The translations under genes were made by a program, and so were the position numbers. A DNA stretch of 64,000 bases, taken from contig WHVD01000016.1 in the NCBI GenBank assembly GCA_015178975.1, positions 124,001 through 188,000 on the forward strand, in the 5' to 3' direction. The notes beneath the pieces were generated by a model that had not been told where the DNA came from, made no database searches, and saw nothing but the letters and a program-made list of their open reading frames with translations. Below, piece by piece: positions 54,666 to 64,000 of the stretch. The first letter of the stretch is position 1. Each line of letters starts with the position of its first letter. This DNA comes from Hysterangium stoloniferum (lineage: Eukaryota; Basidiomycota; Agaricomycetes; Hysterangiales; Hysterangiaceae).

Positions 54666-54942
54666 TTTCCTTTGTTTAAATGGTTTCCATTGTAACACAA
54701 TTTCTGTTCTAACACAATTTCTGTTCTACACAATTTCTGTTTTAACACAATATCTGTTCTAACAAGGCTTCCATTCTTTGAAGACTTTCCACTTTTCAAA
54801 CAGCAATGAGCCTCAGATAAGTTAAAAGTTGTTGATGTGGGAGTTTCTCTTTGTACCTATTGCTTCCTGTTTGTAATAAATCTTCCTGTGCTACGAGACT
54901 TTCTATTTGAAAGGAATTTCCTTGGTCTCTGACAATGAGTCT
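54666..54942. other. Spacer between array cassette and hairpin
   Basis: It holds about five loose repeats of CAATTTCTGTTCTAACA and two imperfect copies of the words ACAATGAGTCTCAGA. No gene is visible. Confidence 0.5.
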
Positions 54943-55077
54943 CAGAAATACTTAAGAGTTGTGGATGCAGGGGGGTTTGAGGGGCGAAGCCCCCCAACAA
55001 GCTGGAGCCCACAGCAAAGTTGTGGGGTTGGTTGTGAAGTGACCACCCCGCAGCGTAGCAAGGGTTCCCAGGCTTGT
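54943..55077. repeat. GC-rich double-hairpin repeat, copy 3
   Basis: GGGGCGAAGCCCC forms the first hairpin; the second has decayed (GTTGTGAAGTGACC). It ends CCCAGGCTTGTCATA and runs into the head of cassette 3. Confidence 0.85.
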
Positions 55078-55745
55078 CATATAAAGTAAAGTTGTACGGT
55101 GGGTGGTGGGTGCCATTTTCCTTTTTTGGTAGCTCGGGTCACTGCCAGGCGCCTGAGCCCATCATGGCATGGCTAAGTGCCATGACATAAGCACAGAGGC
55201 AAAACAAGTTATGTGTCAGCATGGAGGCATTTCTGTACCAGTGTGGATGCAATTTTGAAATCACGGGAGCTTTTGTGATGCCGTGGAGTATTTCTTAAGT
55301 ACGCAGAACCATTTCACCTGCCCCTAATGGACACGTTTCCCATGACTCTCCCGGAGGAATTTCCCATGCCCTTATTTCCCACACCCTTCATGGAAGTATT
55401 CCTGTGCAGTTCATGGAAGCAGTTCCCACGGCCTTCAGGGAAGCATTTCCCGTGCCCTTCATGGAGGCCAGCTCCTGGGCACGGATCCCTTATTCCTGGG
55501 GGAAGTCTACAAAGATTTCCGAGAATATCATACTAAAATCCGAGAATAAGTAAAATAAAATACAATAAATAAAAATAAAATAGAATAAATCGAAATACAA
55601 TATGATAAATCAAGAAGAAATAGCAATAAATCAAAATAAAATAAAACAGATCAAAATAAAATACAATAAATCCAAATAAAATATGATAAATCCAAATAAA
55701 ATACAATAAATCAGAATAAAATGCAGGAAGTCAAGTTGGAAAGTT
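55078..55745 (+). repeat. Helitron 3'-type array cassette 3
   Basis: The head AAAGTTGTACGGTGGGTGG and GCCATTTTCCTTTTTTGGTAGC match cassette 1. A short array of ATTTCCCATGCCCTTCATGG words (55330-55480) follows, then a tail of AATAAAATACAATAAATC words (55540-55720). Confidence 0.75.
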
Positions 55746-56672
55746 GAAGGAAAGTTGAGGAAATGTCAAAGAAATGTCAAAGAAAATTCGTGATGTAATG
55801 CACTCGGTTGCATGATGTGCCACCTCATTCACGTCATGTGACCAGGTGCATTACATCACAAATGTGTGCACATCATGCTGCATCCATTCATGCACGTGTG
55901 GGGGTGCATGGGTGCCAGACACACACTTATGCACCACCTCACTCACATCACATGACGGGGCACATTACCTCATAAACACAATGTGCTGCATGTGATGCAC
56001 CATTCATGCACTTCATGATGTAATGCGCTCAGTCGTGTGATGCACTGCCTCACTCACATCGACTCCAAAGTTCAAAGACTGGGATTAAATAAACTCAATG
56101 GGTTTTGAAATGACAATATAAAAAGACCCATGTAGAAGGAATAGATGAGGAATGTGGCAGGATGTATAATAGCAGTTATGTACATAGCTATGTATGTATC
56201 AACTGGAGGTCCAGAGGCTAAGGTTGCAAAGGTAGTAAGTCTTAATGTGGCTAGACACTAGCAAAAGAATTAAGCAGGATAAACAATACTTTGAAAATAA
56301 ATAAAGGTATTATTTCATAAGCTTCTATAAATGAGAGGGGGATTCTAAATGGGTATTCTGAGTCACTATTTAAGCTGAAGGGTAGTAGTATACAAGATAG
56401 GATTTTATACTAATGTAAATAGAAGTATTAACAGGACATAGGAAATTGGGAAAATGGAACAGAGGGTCAAGAAGAGGAATACAAGACAAGAGAAAAAAGA
56501 TAAATACTCTGAGGTGGCAAATGATGTGGTGAAGTGATGCAGGGAATAATGGAATGCCATCAGAAGGAACATGGGATGTGGCTAGAAAATCAAGTCATTA
56601 AGTGCGTGAGTTGTCAGTACACTGTCATCAGAGATGTTGCATCAGGAATACCGATGTCAAGATGCCAGAGTA
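55746..56672. other. Non-coding; TGATGTAATGCACTC repeats and start of the 550-bp repeat
   Basis: Between 55790 and 56060 the words GTGATGTAATGCACTC, CACCTCACTCACATCA and CATGATG recur irregularly. From about 56130 the sequence matches the second half of the repeat unit at 58264-58811 (for example AGACACTAGCAAAAGAATTAAGCAG). No gene is visible. Confidence 0.6.
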
Positions 56673-56674
56673 TA

Positions 56675-58261
56675 CAGTAGGCAACAAAACCCTTACAATG
56701 TTTTGTACTTTTTGAAAGACATGGCTATTCCTCCAGAAATAAATTCTGTAAAATGCCGAAAATATTATGTAATATACTTCAACATCATACCTTCCAGAAA
56801 TGCACAACCACAAGGCACCACATCCTTATTTGGTAAGTCCACATCACACACAAACCAATAGCTCAGTGTAAGGGTTTTGTTGCACACATTTTTAAAGTTC
56901 AAAATAGGTCCTAGTCACATGACTTTGTTTATAAAGTTCAACAAAGTCATGTGACCACTCTTCCTCAATGTATATAAGATAAAAGCAACCAGTTGGAATC
57001 CCACAATCACCCTACTCACAATGAAAAAGCTCTCCTCCAGCCAAATCCAACATGTTCTTACTCTACTTGACTCTGGCATTTCTGGAGCTCAAATATGTTA
57101 CCAAACTCATCTCAGCAGTGCCACCATCAGTCGTATTTGCTCTGAGCATTGCCCTGACCTCCCCAAATGCTCTGGTGGCCATCCTACAAAGCTTACCACA
57201 GCCAATGTTGCCTATGCTAGAAGAATAATTTGCATGGGGAAGGTTGATAATGCCACACAGGCAACCAAGAAACTTATAGACATCATCAACACTCCTATGA
57301 CTTCACAAACAGTGTGTCACCACCTCAAAACTATAGGCATGAGGACTGTGGTAAAGAGAAAAAGGCCACTTCTCAAACCTCATCATTGGAAATCTCGATT
57401 GGAGTTTGCAGAAAGGCATTTGGAATGGACCCTGGAGGACTGGATCTGATGACACTAAGATTAATAGGCTGGGATCAGATGGAAGGAAATATGTGTGGAA
57501 AAATGTGGGTGAGGGGTTAAATGATAGGTTAGTAAAGGGAACAGTCAGGTTTGGAGGAGGAAACCTGATGATGTGGGAATGTGTGGGCTGGGATGGGGTT
57601 GGGTTTGCAACCAAAATTGATGGGAGGATGGATGCTGAGCTTTATGTGGAGATCCTGGATGATGAACTCCAGCAAACCCTTAAATATCACAACAAAACAG
57701 TGGCTAACATTGTGTTTCAACAAGACAATGACCGAAAACACACCAACAAAAGGCCCAGAAATGGTTCACTCACCATGATGTTACAGTCCTCAAGTGGCCT
57801 GCACAATCTCCTGACATGAATCCTATTGAACATCTGTGGAATCATGTCAAAAAGAAGCTGGGGCAGTATGAACAGCCTGCAAATAGTATTCATGAACTGT
57901 GGGAGAGGGTGCAGAAGGTGTGGGAAGAGATTCCAAAGGAGGAGTGTCAGAAGCTTATTGAGAGTATGCCTAGAAGACTTGCAGCAGTGATTAGAGCAAA
58001 GGGGGGCCATACTAAATACTAATTTCTTGTAATAATAGTCTCAAAATAGTGTGCAACAAAACCCTTACAATGAACTATTGGTTTGTATGTGATGTGGACT
58101 TACCAAATAAGGACATGGTGCCTTGTGGCTGTGCATTTCTGGAAGATATGATGTTGAAGTATATTACATAATACTTTCAGCAATTTACAGAATTTATTTC
58201 TGGAGGAATAGCCATGTCTTTCAAAAAGTACAAAACATTGTAAGGGTTTTGTTGCCTACTG
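56675..58261 (+). mobile_element. Tc1/mariner element, 1587 bp, complete ends
   Basis: Both ends begin CAGTAGGCAACAAAACCC next to TA, and the terminal repeats are about 210 bp. As in the Tc1 at 8638, each repeat has an outer motif and an inverted inner motif (AAGGGTTTTGTTGCACAC). The uninterrupted target is seen in the neighbouring repeat unit (TATATGTAGGTTG near 58805). Confidence 0.95.
57021..58022 (+). pseudogene. Tc1 transposase with two frameshifts
   Basis: It begins MKKLSSSQIQHVLTLLDSG, has a helix-turn-helix (AQICYQTHLSSATISRIC), then WSDDTKINRLGSDG (first Asp) after a frameshift near 57447. FQQDNDRKHT (second Asp) follows, a second frameshift near 57748, then SPDMNPIEHLW (Glu) and MPRRLAAVIRAKGG, with stop TAA at 58022. 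The DD34E triad is complete, so only the two frameshifts disable it. CATGTGAC motifs and TATATAAG (about 56975-56985) lie upstream as promoter candidates. About 335 residues when read through, normal for Tc1. Confidence 0.93.
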
Positions 58262-58263
58262 TA

Positions 58264-59340
58264 GGTTGAAAACACACATAGAAGCCTAAATGACATATGT
58301 AGTTCCCAACAGATAGGTTCTAACTGAATATTTCAACTGGAGATTAGTAGAATATAAGACAATAATTTATACTAAAATATTTAATGACAGACAGATGAGT
58401 AGAAGGGGAGTATAAATGCAGGATGGATTATGGCACTTAGCTGTAAATAAGGATCCAGAGGCTAAGATAAAAAAGGGTCATAAGTCTCAGTCTGGCCAGA
58501 CACTAGCAAAAGGATTAAGCAGTATGAACAATACTTAAAAAGGTAAATGAAGGTATTATTGCATACACTTCTAAATATGAGAAGGGGATTCTAAATGGGT
58601 ATTCTGAGTCAATATTCAAACTGAAGGATAGTAGTGTACATGATGGGGTTTTATACTAAAGTAAATGGAAGCACAGAGCTGAAAATGGAGATTTAATATT
58701 AACAGAATAAAGGAAATCAGGAAACTGAACAGAACTGAGATAGAGTGGCTGGAAAAGGAAATCATTAAGTGGGTGTGTTGTTGGGTATCACAATGCCAGA
58801 GGACAGTATATGTAGGTTGAAAATACACATAGGGACCTGAACAATGTGGTTCTTAACAGAAAGGTTCTAAATCAATGTTTGAACTGGAGATTAGTAAGAT
58901 AAAGACAATAATTTATACTAAAAGATTCAATGATGGACAAATGAGTGGAATGGAAGGAAAGTAGGGTATGAGTATGAAAGAGAATTAATGGGGAGGTAGA
59001 ATTTGCAGAAGTCCCCAATATGATATGGGAAGGGCAATCACAGCCATATGAGAAGTTGGAAGTCCAATGTGGAACAAAACATCTGACACTCTAAGAGAAA
59101 CAAATTGAGGAAGAATGAAAATACTATTCCAAGCCAAATATGTATTATTTAAGGATGTTATTATCCATGACTAAGTATTCAGCAAGATTCCAAAAGGAGA
59201 CTGACATATGTTTTTTAGGTTCAGTGAATTTACAAATGTATATAATGTATATAATTTAAACTTTAATCACTTTAAAATAAGTCTCTGAATGAGAATACAT
59301 AAATGGGAAGCTGGAATGTACAGAAGCCTTCAATATGACA
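58264..59340. repeat. Long tandem repeat, unit about 550 bp
   Basis: GGTTGAAAACACACATAG at 58264 and GGTTGAAAATACACATAG at 58812 start two neighbouring units with the same order of landmarks (GGTTCTAA..CTGGAGATTAGTA..AATTTATACTAAAA). A partial unit lies left of the Tc1 (56130-56672). A rightmost partial unit runs to about 59340. No coding frame is supported. Confidence 0.8.
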
Positions 59341-59356
59341 TAGTCATAGAAGGTAA

Positions 59357-59612
59357 TGTTGGAATATGAGCGTTACATAAGTTCGTAACACATATTCCTT
59401 TTGTTCTTTGTTCTTTGTTTCTTTACTCCCATTGTTCAATCCCTTTTTGTTGCCCCATTTGATATTCTATTGTTTAGCAGACATATATAAGTAGCCTAGT
59501 GTTCATGTATCTACTCATTCGTTTGCCTAATCTTACTACAAGATATACGCACAAACGGAATTTATACACTGCTCTTATAGTTCATTCGGAGCTTCTATAT
59601 TTTATTTCAACA
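59357..59612. mobile_element. Small solo LTR (256 bp), Copia-like
   Basis: It begins TGTTGGAATATGAGCG and ends ATTTCAACA, with GGTAA on both sides (59352-59356 and 59613-59617). TATATAAG at about 59485 is a promoter-like word. TGTTGGAATAT ends are common in Ty1/Copia LTRs, so I lean to that class. Confidence 0.88.
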
Positions 59613-59663
59613 GGTAATACAAAATTTATGTGATCAAGTATTTGAAGACATTATTATTGATGT

Positions 59664-59735
59664 ACCAGGTCGCGAAGCGACCGAGTAAAGGTGGGGGCTT
59701 GCCCCCCACGGGTCACAGCCTTGTAGCCCAATAGA
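59664..59735. repeat. GC-rich hairpin words
   Basis: GGTCGCGAAGCGACC and GTGGGGGCTTGCCCCCCAC are two adjacent stem-loops of the same style as the double-hairpin repeat at 52755, in the opposite order. Confidence 0.7.
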
Positions 59736-59801
59736 GACGCGTCAACTGCGATTACGTCATCACTTTACAACGTTTTAGTCAAGTCATCACTGCACACCAA
59801 C

Positions 59802-60640
59802 TTGGATGAGGTTGCATCAACATTTATCATACACATCGCCGGTTCTATAGAATTTCATGAGCCCTTACTTTTCTGCCTTTTGTATATCTTGGAAATGATC
59901 TGCCAAGTGCGTCAGCTATCTGTAGAGGAGCTCATGGCGATCAGAGGTTACATTGAATTCTGGTTACAAGCGTGCGTCGTGACCTCACATCATTTCATCT
60001 TTCCCATTAAAACCATAACAGACAAAATCACCGGCGAATATCTGCTTGTTATCATTATCCCACACGGCTTCTCGTGTGTTGCATCCACCAAGAGGCATGG
60101 TTTCGAGATATTGCTGGAGCTGTATTGAAGGTTTGGTGGATGACATAAATATGCATACGCCGTCATTGACAGATCATACTGATTCGGAGATACCATATTT
60201 CCTGCATTTGAGTATTCACTCCTTGCACACCTTCTTTGACAACAGCACCCTTCTCACCGATCACATCAACCAGCTGAATGTCGTTTCTTCACCCATTGGG
60301 TCCATCATAAGGTACGTTCACAATATTTTACCTTATCGCACCGTCTTACATCCGCCCATGAAACTGTCCTACCAGTCTCATTCTGATGGAAGCGCGTCCA
60401 GATTACGCACTCTTGCGTTCTGCTGACACAATAATAGCGGTTACTCAGAAGCTGATAGCTGGATCTTCCGAGCCCGAATTTGCGTGTACCACAGTACGCG
60501 GCCTCGATACCATCGCCACGCTCGTTTCTCTTCTTTCACATTGTGACATTAGGCGCAGCTCCACCAATGACCAACACATCAGTTACTGCCTTCGGTGTTT
60601 AGATTTCACCGCACGTTCTTTCCTTTGCGTGGTCGCCACT
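59802..60640 (+). pseudogene. Degenerate coding stretch of unknown family next to the Helitron helicase
   Basis: Three overlapping frames can be chained by single-base shifts: 59802-60125 (TFIIHIAGSIEFHEPLLFC, IKTITDKITGEYLLVI), 60116-60425 (GLVDDINMHTPSLTDHTD) and 60386-60640 (RPDYALLRSADTIIAVTQK, RCLDFTARSFLCVVAT). The composition is host-like with more CpG than the flanks. I do not recognise the protein. The last frame runs straight into the helicase of the next feature, so a captured or broken host gene is possible. Confidence 0.45.
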
Positions 60641-61383
60641 CAACAGTTTGCTCAGTGGCTATTGGATATAGGCCATGGAAAGGATTTACCTTTGGATCAT
60701 ACAATGGATATCCCTCCTCATATGATCTGCAGTCCAGAAATGTCTAATCTAATTGCAGAGATATATCCAGACATCAATGTGGATAGAGACCAAAGAGATT
60801 GGCAAGATGAAGACTTCTTAGACCAGGCAATTCTGTGTCCAAGGAATTCAGAGGTTGATGAGATTAATTCAGAACTTCTGAATAAATTCCATGGAGAGAG
60901 TTGTGTATACCACAGTGCTGATACTGCAGAGGGAGACAGTGAGACAGAGATGTATCCTGTAGAGTATTTTAACAGCCTGAATTTTGGTGGAATCTCACCA
61001 AGTCGACTTGAGGTGAAGCCAGAAGTGCCATTGAGGCTATGTATTACAGAACATAGATCCACAGAGGGGGCTTTTCAATGGGACACGATTGGGATTGGTG
61101 AAAATGGAAAATCATTTGCTTCAAGTGCAGATCCTAACTGGACCATGTACTGGAAAAATGGCATTTCTTTCACAGATCAAAATAATTACAAATGATGATC
61201 AACTGCCATTTAAACTGCATCGTATTCAGTTTCCAGTGCAGTTAGCATTTGCAATGACAATTAACAAGTCACAGGGACAGTCTTTGAAAGTGGTAGGAAT
61301 AGATTTGAGAATGGCAGTGTTTGGACATGGGCAATTGTATGTGGGACTTTCAAAGGGAAGAAGTTGGAATAGGATAAAAATAT
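60641..61383 (+). pseudogene. Second Helitron helicase C-terminal fragment
   Basis: From QQFAQWLLDIGHGKDLPLDH on, the sequence is nearly identical to 48994-49740, including ILCPRNSEVDEINSELL, INKSQGQS and LYVGLSKGRSW. A frameshift near 61040 breaks it. The fragment starts sharply at 60641 and, like the first copy, is followed at once by the head of an array cassette. Confidence 0.92.
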
Positions 61384-62400
61384 CAAAGAAAGTAAAGTTG
61401 TATGGTGGGTGGTGGGCGTTTTTAGGTGCCGAAGGTGCCCCAATGCGTGAGGGCACAGAGCACCCGAGCTTCCCCATGAGGGTCGAAAAATCCCGATGAG
61501 GGTGTGAGTGTGTGACTAAGCTGAGGGCACGCTAGCACCCGAAGTCTCTTATTAGTCAGTGCGGGAGCAATCTGGAGGCTTTTTGGCATTCGTGGGAGTA
61601 TTTGTGGTGCCGCGGGACTATTTTGTGACAAGCGCGGAAGTATTCTGTCACGTGCAGAAGTATTTTGTGATGCGCGGAGGTATTTTTGCATGCACGGGAG
61701 TATTTTGTCACATGCGCGGAGGTATTTTATGACGCGTGGGAGTATTTTTACATGTGCGGGAGTATTGTTACACACGCGGGAGTATTTTGTCACATGCACG
61801 GAAGTATTGTTACACACATGGGAGCATTTTTAAAATGCGCGGGAGTATTTCATCACGCCGCGGGAGTATTTCTCACAGGTGCCGCACCGTTTCACATGGC
61901 CTAATGGAGACATTTCCCATGACTGTCCAAGTAGAATTTCCCGCGCCCTTCATGTCATTTCCGGCACAAGCATTTCCCGTGCCCTTCATTTCATTTCCGG
62001 CACCGTTCATGTCAGCATTTCCCACGCCGTGTATTGGACCATTTCCCGCGCCATTCACATACATAAGCAGTTCCCGCGCCCCCAGGGCACATTTCCCACG
62101 ATCTTTCCAGGAGAATTTCCCGTGCCCTTCATGGACCGATTTTCACCTTTCGTGGAAGTATTTCCCACGCCCTCACTGGGACATTTTCCCCACATTTCGC
62201 GGAAGTATTTCCCACACCCCTGTGAAGCCATTTCCCTGGAGAACAATGTTAAATCCCTGGGGGAGGTCTACATGGTTTTCCGGGTTGATTAAAATAAAAT
62301 ACAATGAATCAAAATAAAATACAATAAATCAAAATAAAATACAATAAATCAAATAAAATACAATAAATCCAAATAAAATATTATAGATGTATCATAAAAT
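61384..62400 (+). repeat. Helitron 3'-type array cassette 4
   Basis: The head AAAGTTGTATGGTGGGTGG is followed by GAGGGCACAGAGCACCCGAGC, GAGTGTGTGACTAAGCTGAGG and GGCTTTTTGGCATTC. Next come about ten GCGGGAGTATTTTGTCAC words (61590-61880), then TTTCCCGCGCCCTTCATG words (61910-62240) and an AT-rich tail AATAAAATACAATAAATC (62285-62380). It is the most complete example of the cassette. Confidence 0.8.
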
Positions 62401-62492
62401 AGAGAGAAAACAGAAATAATAAAGGGAATATAGTAAGAGCTCATCTGACTATATTTCCTGAGTGTATTTCGCCATACCTCTCACAACTGTTG
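62401..62492. other. Junction between array tail and second B element
   Basis: No LTR-B is present. Homology to the leader of element B starts near CAACTGTTGATGAAGCC (62484), so the 5' LTR has been lost or replaced. Confidence 0.55.
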
Positions 62493-64000
62493 ATGAAGCC
62501 CAGGACGCGATCCGAGACTATCAAAGCATCAAGTTCCACAGCACTTCAATCTGTGGCTCCCACTCCTTCGCCAAGAGTTATTCGGCCATCGCGAATTCCA
62601 GTTTCTCCTTTAACCAAAACTAGAAGAACTGCAATGTCTTCAACCCGAGAACCCGAAGAAATTCGAGAAGAGGCGATCTTGCCAATTCAAGAATCCAAAT
62701 CTCCTTTAACGCCTTTGCCCGAATCTCTACCTCCTGAACCTGTTACGTCTGATGATGAAACAATGTTTTGACATTTTGGAGATGCACTCGGAAAAGTATT
62801 GAAGGACCAGACGTCTTTGAAGGAGCCCGAAATCACAGTGAATAAGCCTGAAGAGTTTACTGGAGAAGAACCTTTGATGTTGAAGAATTTTATCGCTCAA
62901 TGCGAAATGGTCTTTCGATCTCGACCAAAATCGTTTGAATCCGATCAATCAAAAATTACGATGGTAACTTCATATTTCCAGAAAACGGCTCAAGAGTGGT
63001 GGCAACCTTTTCTATTAAATCCCCTAATTCCTCCACCATCTTTCCTTGTGGATTATCTCGATTTTCTAGATGAATTATATGCTCAGTTTGGAGAAATTGA
63101 TGCAGAAGGAGAAGCTGAAGAAAAACTTGATAATCTTTGAATGAAAGCTCATCATCATGTTGCGAAGTATTCAATTCAATTTACAAGTCTTGCTGCTCAA
63201 ACTCGATATGACAAATTCACTTTACGATGACAATTTTATAAAGGACTTCCAAATCAAATTAAGGACGAAATAGTGAAGCTTCAAGTTCAGCCTGAAAGTT
63301 TTGCCAAACTGCGGACAGCAGCCCTTCGACTCAATTCTTACTATTGGATGCGAGAGAATGAACAACAATGCGAAACAGAATCAAGTTTGACTCTGCGAAG
63401 ATTTGAAAGAAGACAATCAACGACACCTACGACTTATCCTTCGACATCACGAACACCTTCGACTTCAAAACCGACAACTTCAACTGCAAAACCGACAACT
63501 TCAACTTCAAAACCGACAACTTTGACTTCAAAACCGACAACTTCGACTTCAAGAACATTTAGGCCTTTGACTCAAGTGAAACCATCTTCGACAATTTTAG
63601 GACCTGATGGACGATTACTTCCTGCCGAACGAGACAGAAGATTTAAAGAAGGGTTATGTATATTATTTGGAGAGAAAGGTCATTCGGTGAGGGATTGCCT
63701 GAAAAGAAAAACTCGTCAAATTGCAAAAGGACGAATTGTTGAAGTCCAAGATTCGACAACTCAGTCCGACCAGTCGAATCAAACATTGAATGTTAAATTG
63801 GAAAATTGGAAAAGGGATACTCTTCAGGCGTGTGAAGAGTATCGAAGAAGACTCGATCATGCCGAAAAAGATTCCTGTGTAATATTACGAGCAGTAACAA
63901 TTTCTGATTTTTTAATTATTGAACTTAAATCGAGAAAAATTCCGAAAATGAAAGCATTAATTGATTCAGGATCTAGTTATCTTTTTATGGACAAAACGTT
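62493..64000 (+). pseudogene. Gag and protease start of a second family-B element (runs off the window)
   Basis: ATG at 62493 gives MKPRTRSE; this is the same protein as Gag of element B. The capsid-like region (KNFIAQCEMVFRSRP, YFQKTAQEWW) is interrupted by TGA at 62769 and 63138, both CGA in element B, and by a further TGA near 63228. A repeat of TSKPTTSTSKPTT follows, a decayed knuckle (CILFGEKGHSVRDC, second Cys now Phe, near 63655-63700), and the protease motif ALIDSGSS (near 63960). All lie in one frame. RT and integrase would be to the right of the window. Confidence 0.92.

Overview
The window looks like a transposon graveyard from a filamentous fungus. The evidence is introns of 48-76 bp with GT..AG ends, chromodomain Ty3/Gypsy elements, a fungal Helitron, Tc1 elements with long inverted repeats, and one spliced gene of a fungal alpha/beta-hydrolase family. 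In-frame stops are mostly CGA->TGA changes, as expected from deamination at CpG. An agaricomycete-like basidiomycete is my best guess, but the phylum is not proven by the sequence. I see no rRNA, tRNA or CRISPR array.

Layout. 1-2365: gag-pol relic of chromovirus family A (minus). 2366-2811: end of a Tc1 element. 2822-5209: degenerate mosaic pol (plus), followed by a convergent, broken Zn2Cys6 gene (minus, 5414-7450) that carries a 19-bp minisatellite and a solo LTR-A. 8638-18969: one Tc1 element blown apart by four separate LTR insertions: two LTR-A copies that each hold an LTR-C, one LTR-G, and the 5.87-kb chromovirus B (12578-18448). 19633-21623: the only clear host gene (minus, five exons). 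22609-43393: one family-A element (minus, TSD CAGTG). It is stretched to 20.8 kb by the 11-kb Gypsy element D (23742-34785, plus), a solo LTR-A, a CACTA-like foldback MITE and a further solo LTR. 44006-49791: a broken Helitron Rep/helicase gene with a proline-rich N-terminal extension. 49790-55745: Helitron 3'-type cassettes made of tandem arrays and GC-rich hairpins, split by another LTR-A. 56100-59340: a repeat of about 550 bp containing a 1.59-kb Tc1. 59357-59612: a small solo LTR. 59802-61383: coding debris fused to a second Helitron helicase fragment, then another array cassette. 62493-64000: gag and the start of protease of a second family-B element (plus), cut by the window end.

Main observations. 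(1) Three different chromoviral elements (A, B and the relic at 5.4-7.4 kb) each carry a separate spliced gene in the opposite orientation, tail-to-tail with pol. Each encodes a Gal4-type cysteine pattern CX2CX5-7CX8-10CX2CX6C; the copy in B is intact (242 aa). (2) Families A and B both show a perfect 11-nt complement between the predicted mRNA 5' end and the primer-binding site, spaced 2 nt from the LTR. This is the Tf1/sushi self-priming arrangement. (3) Element D has a long open gag-pol that jumps from RNase H to the chromodomain with no integrase core, and carries an extra sense ORF before its 3' LTR. (4) Two B copies show reciprocal CGA/TGA differences, and 8 of 9 LTR differences in B are at CpG.
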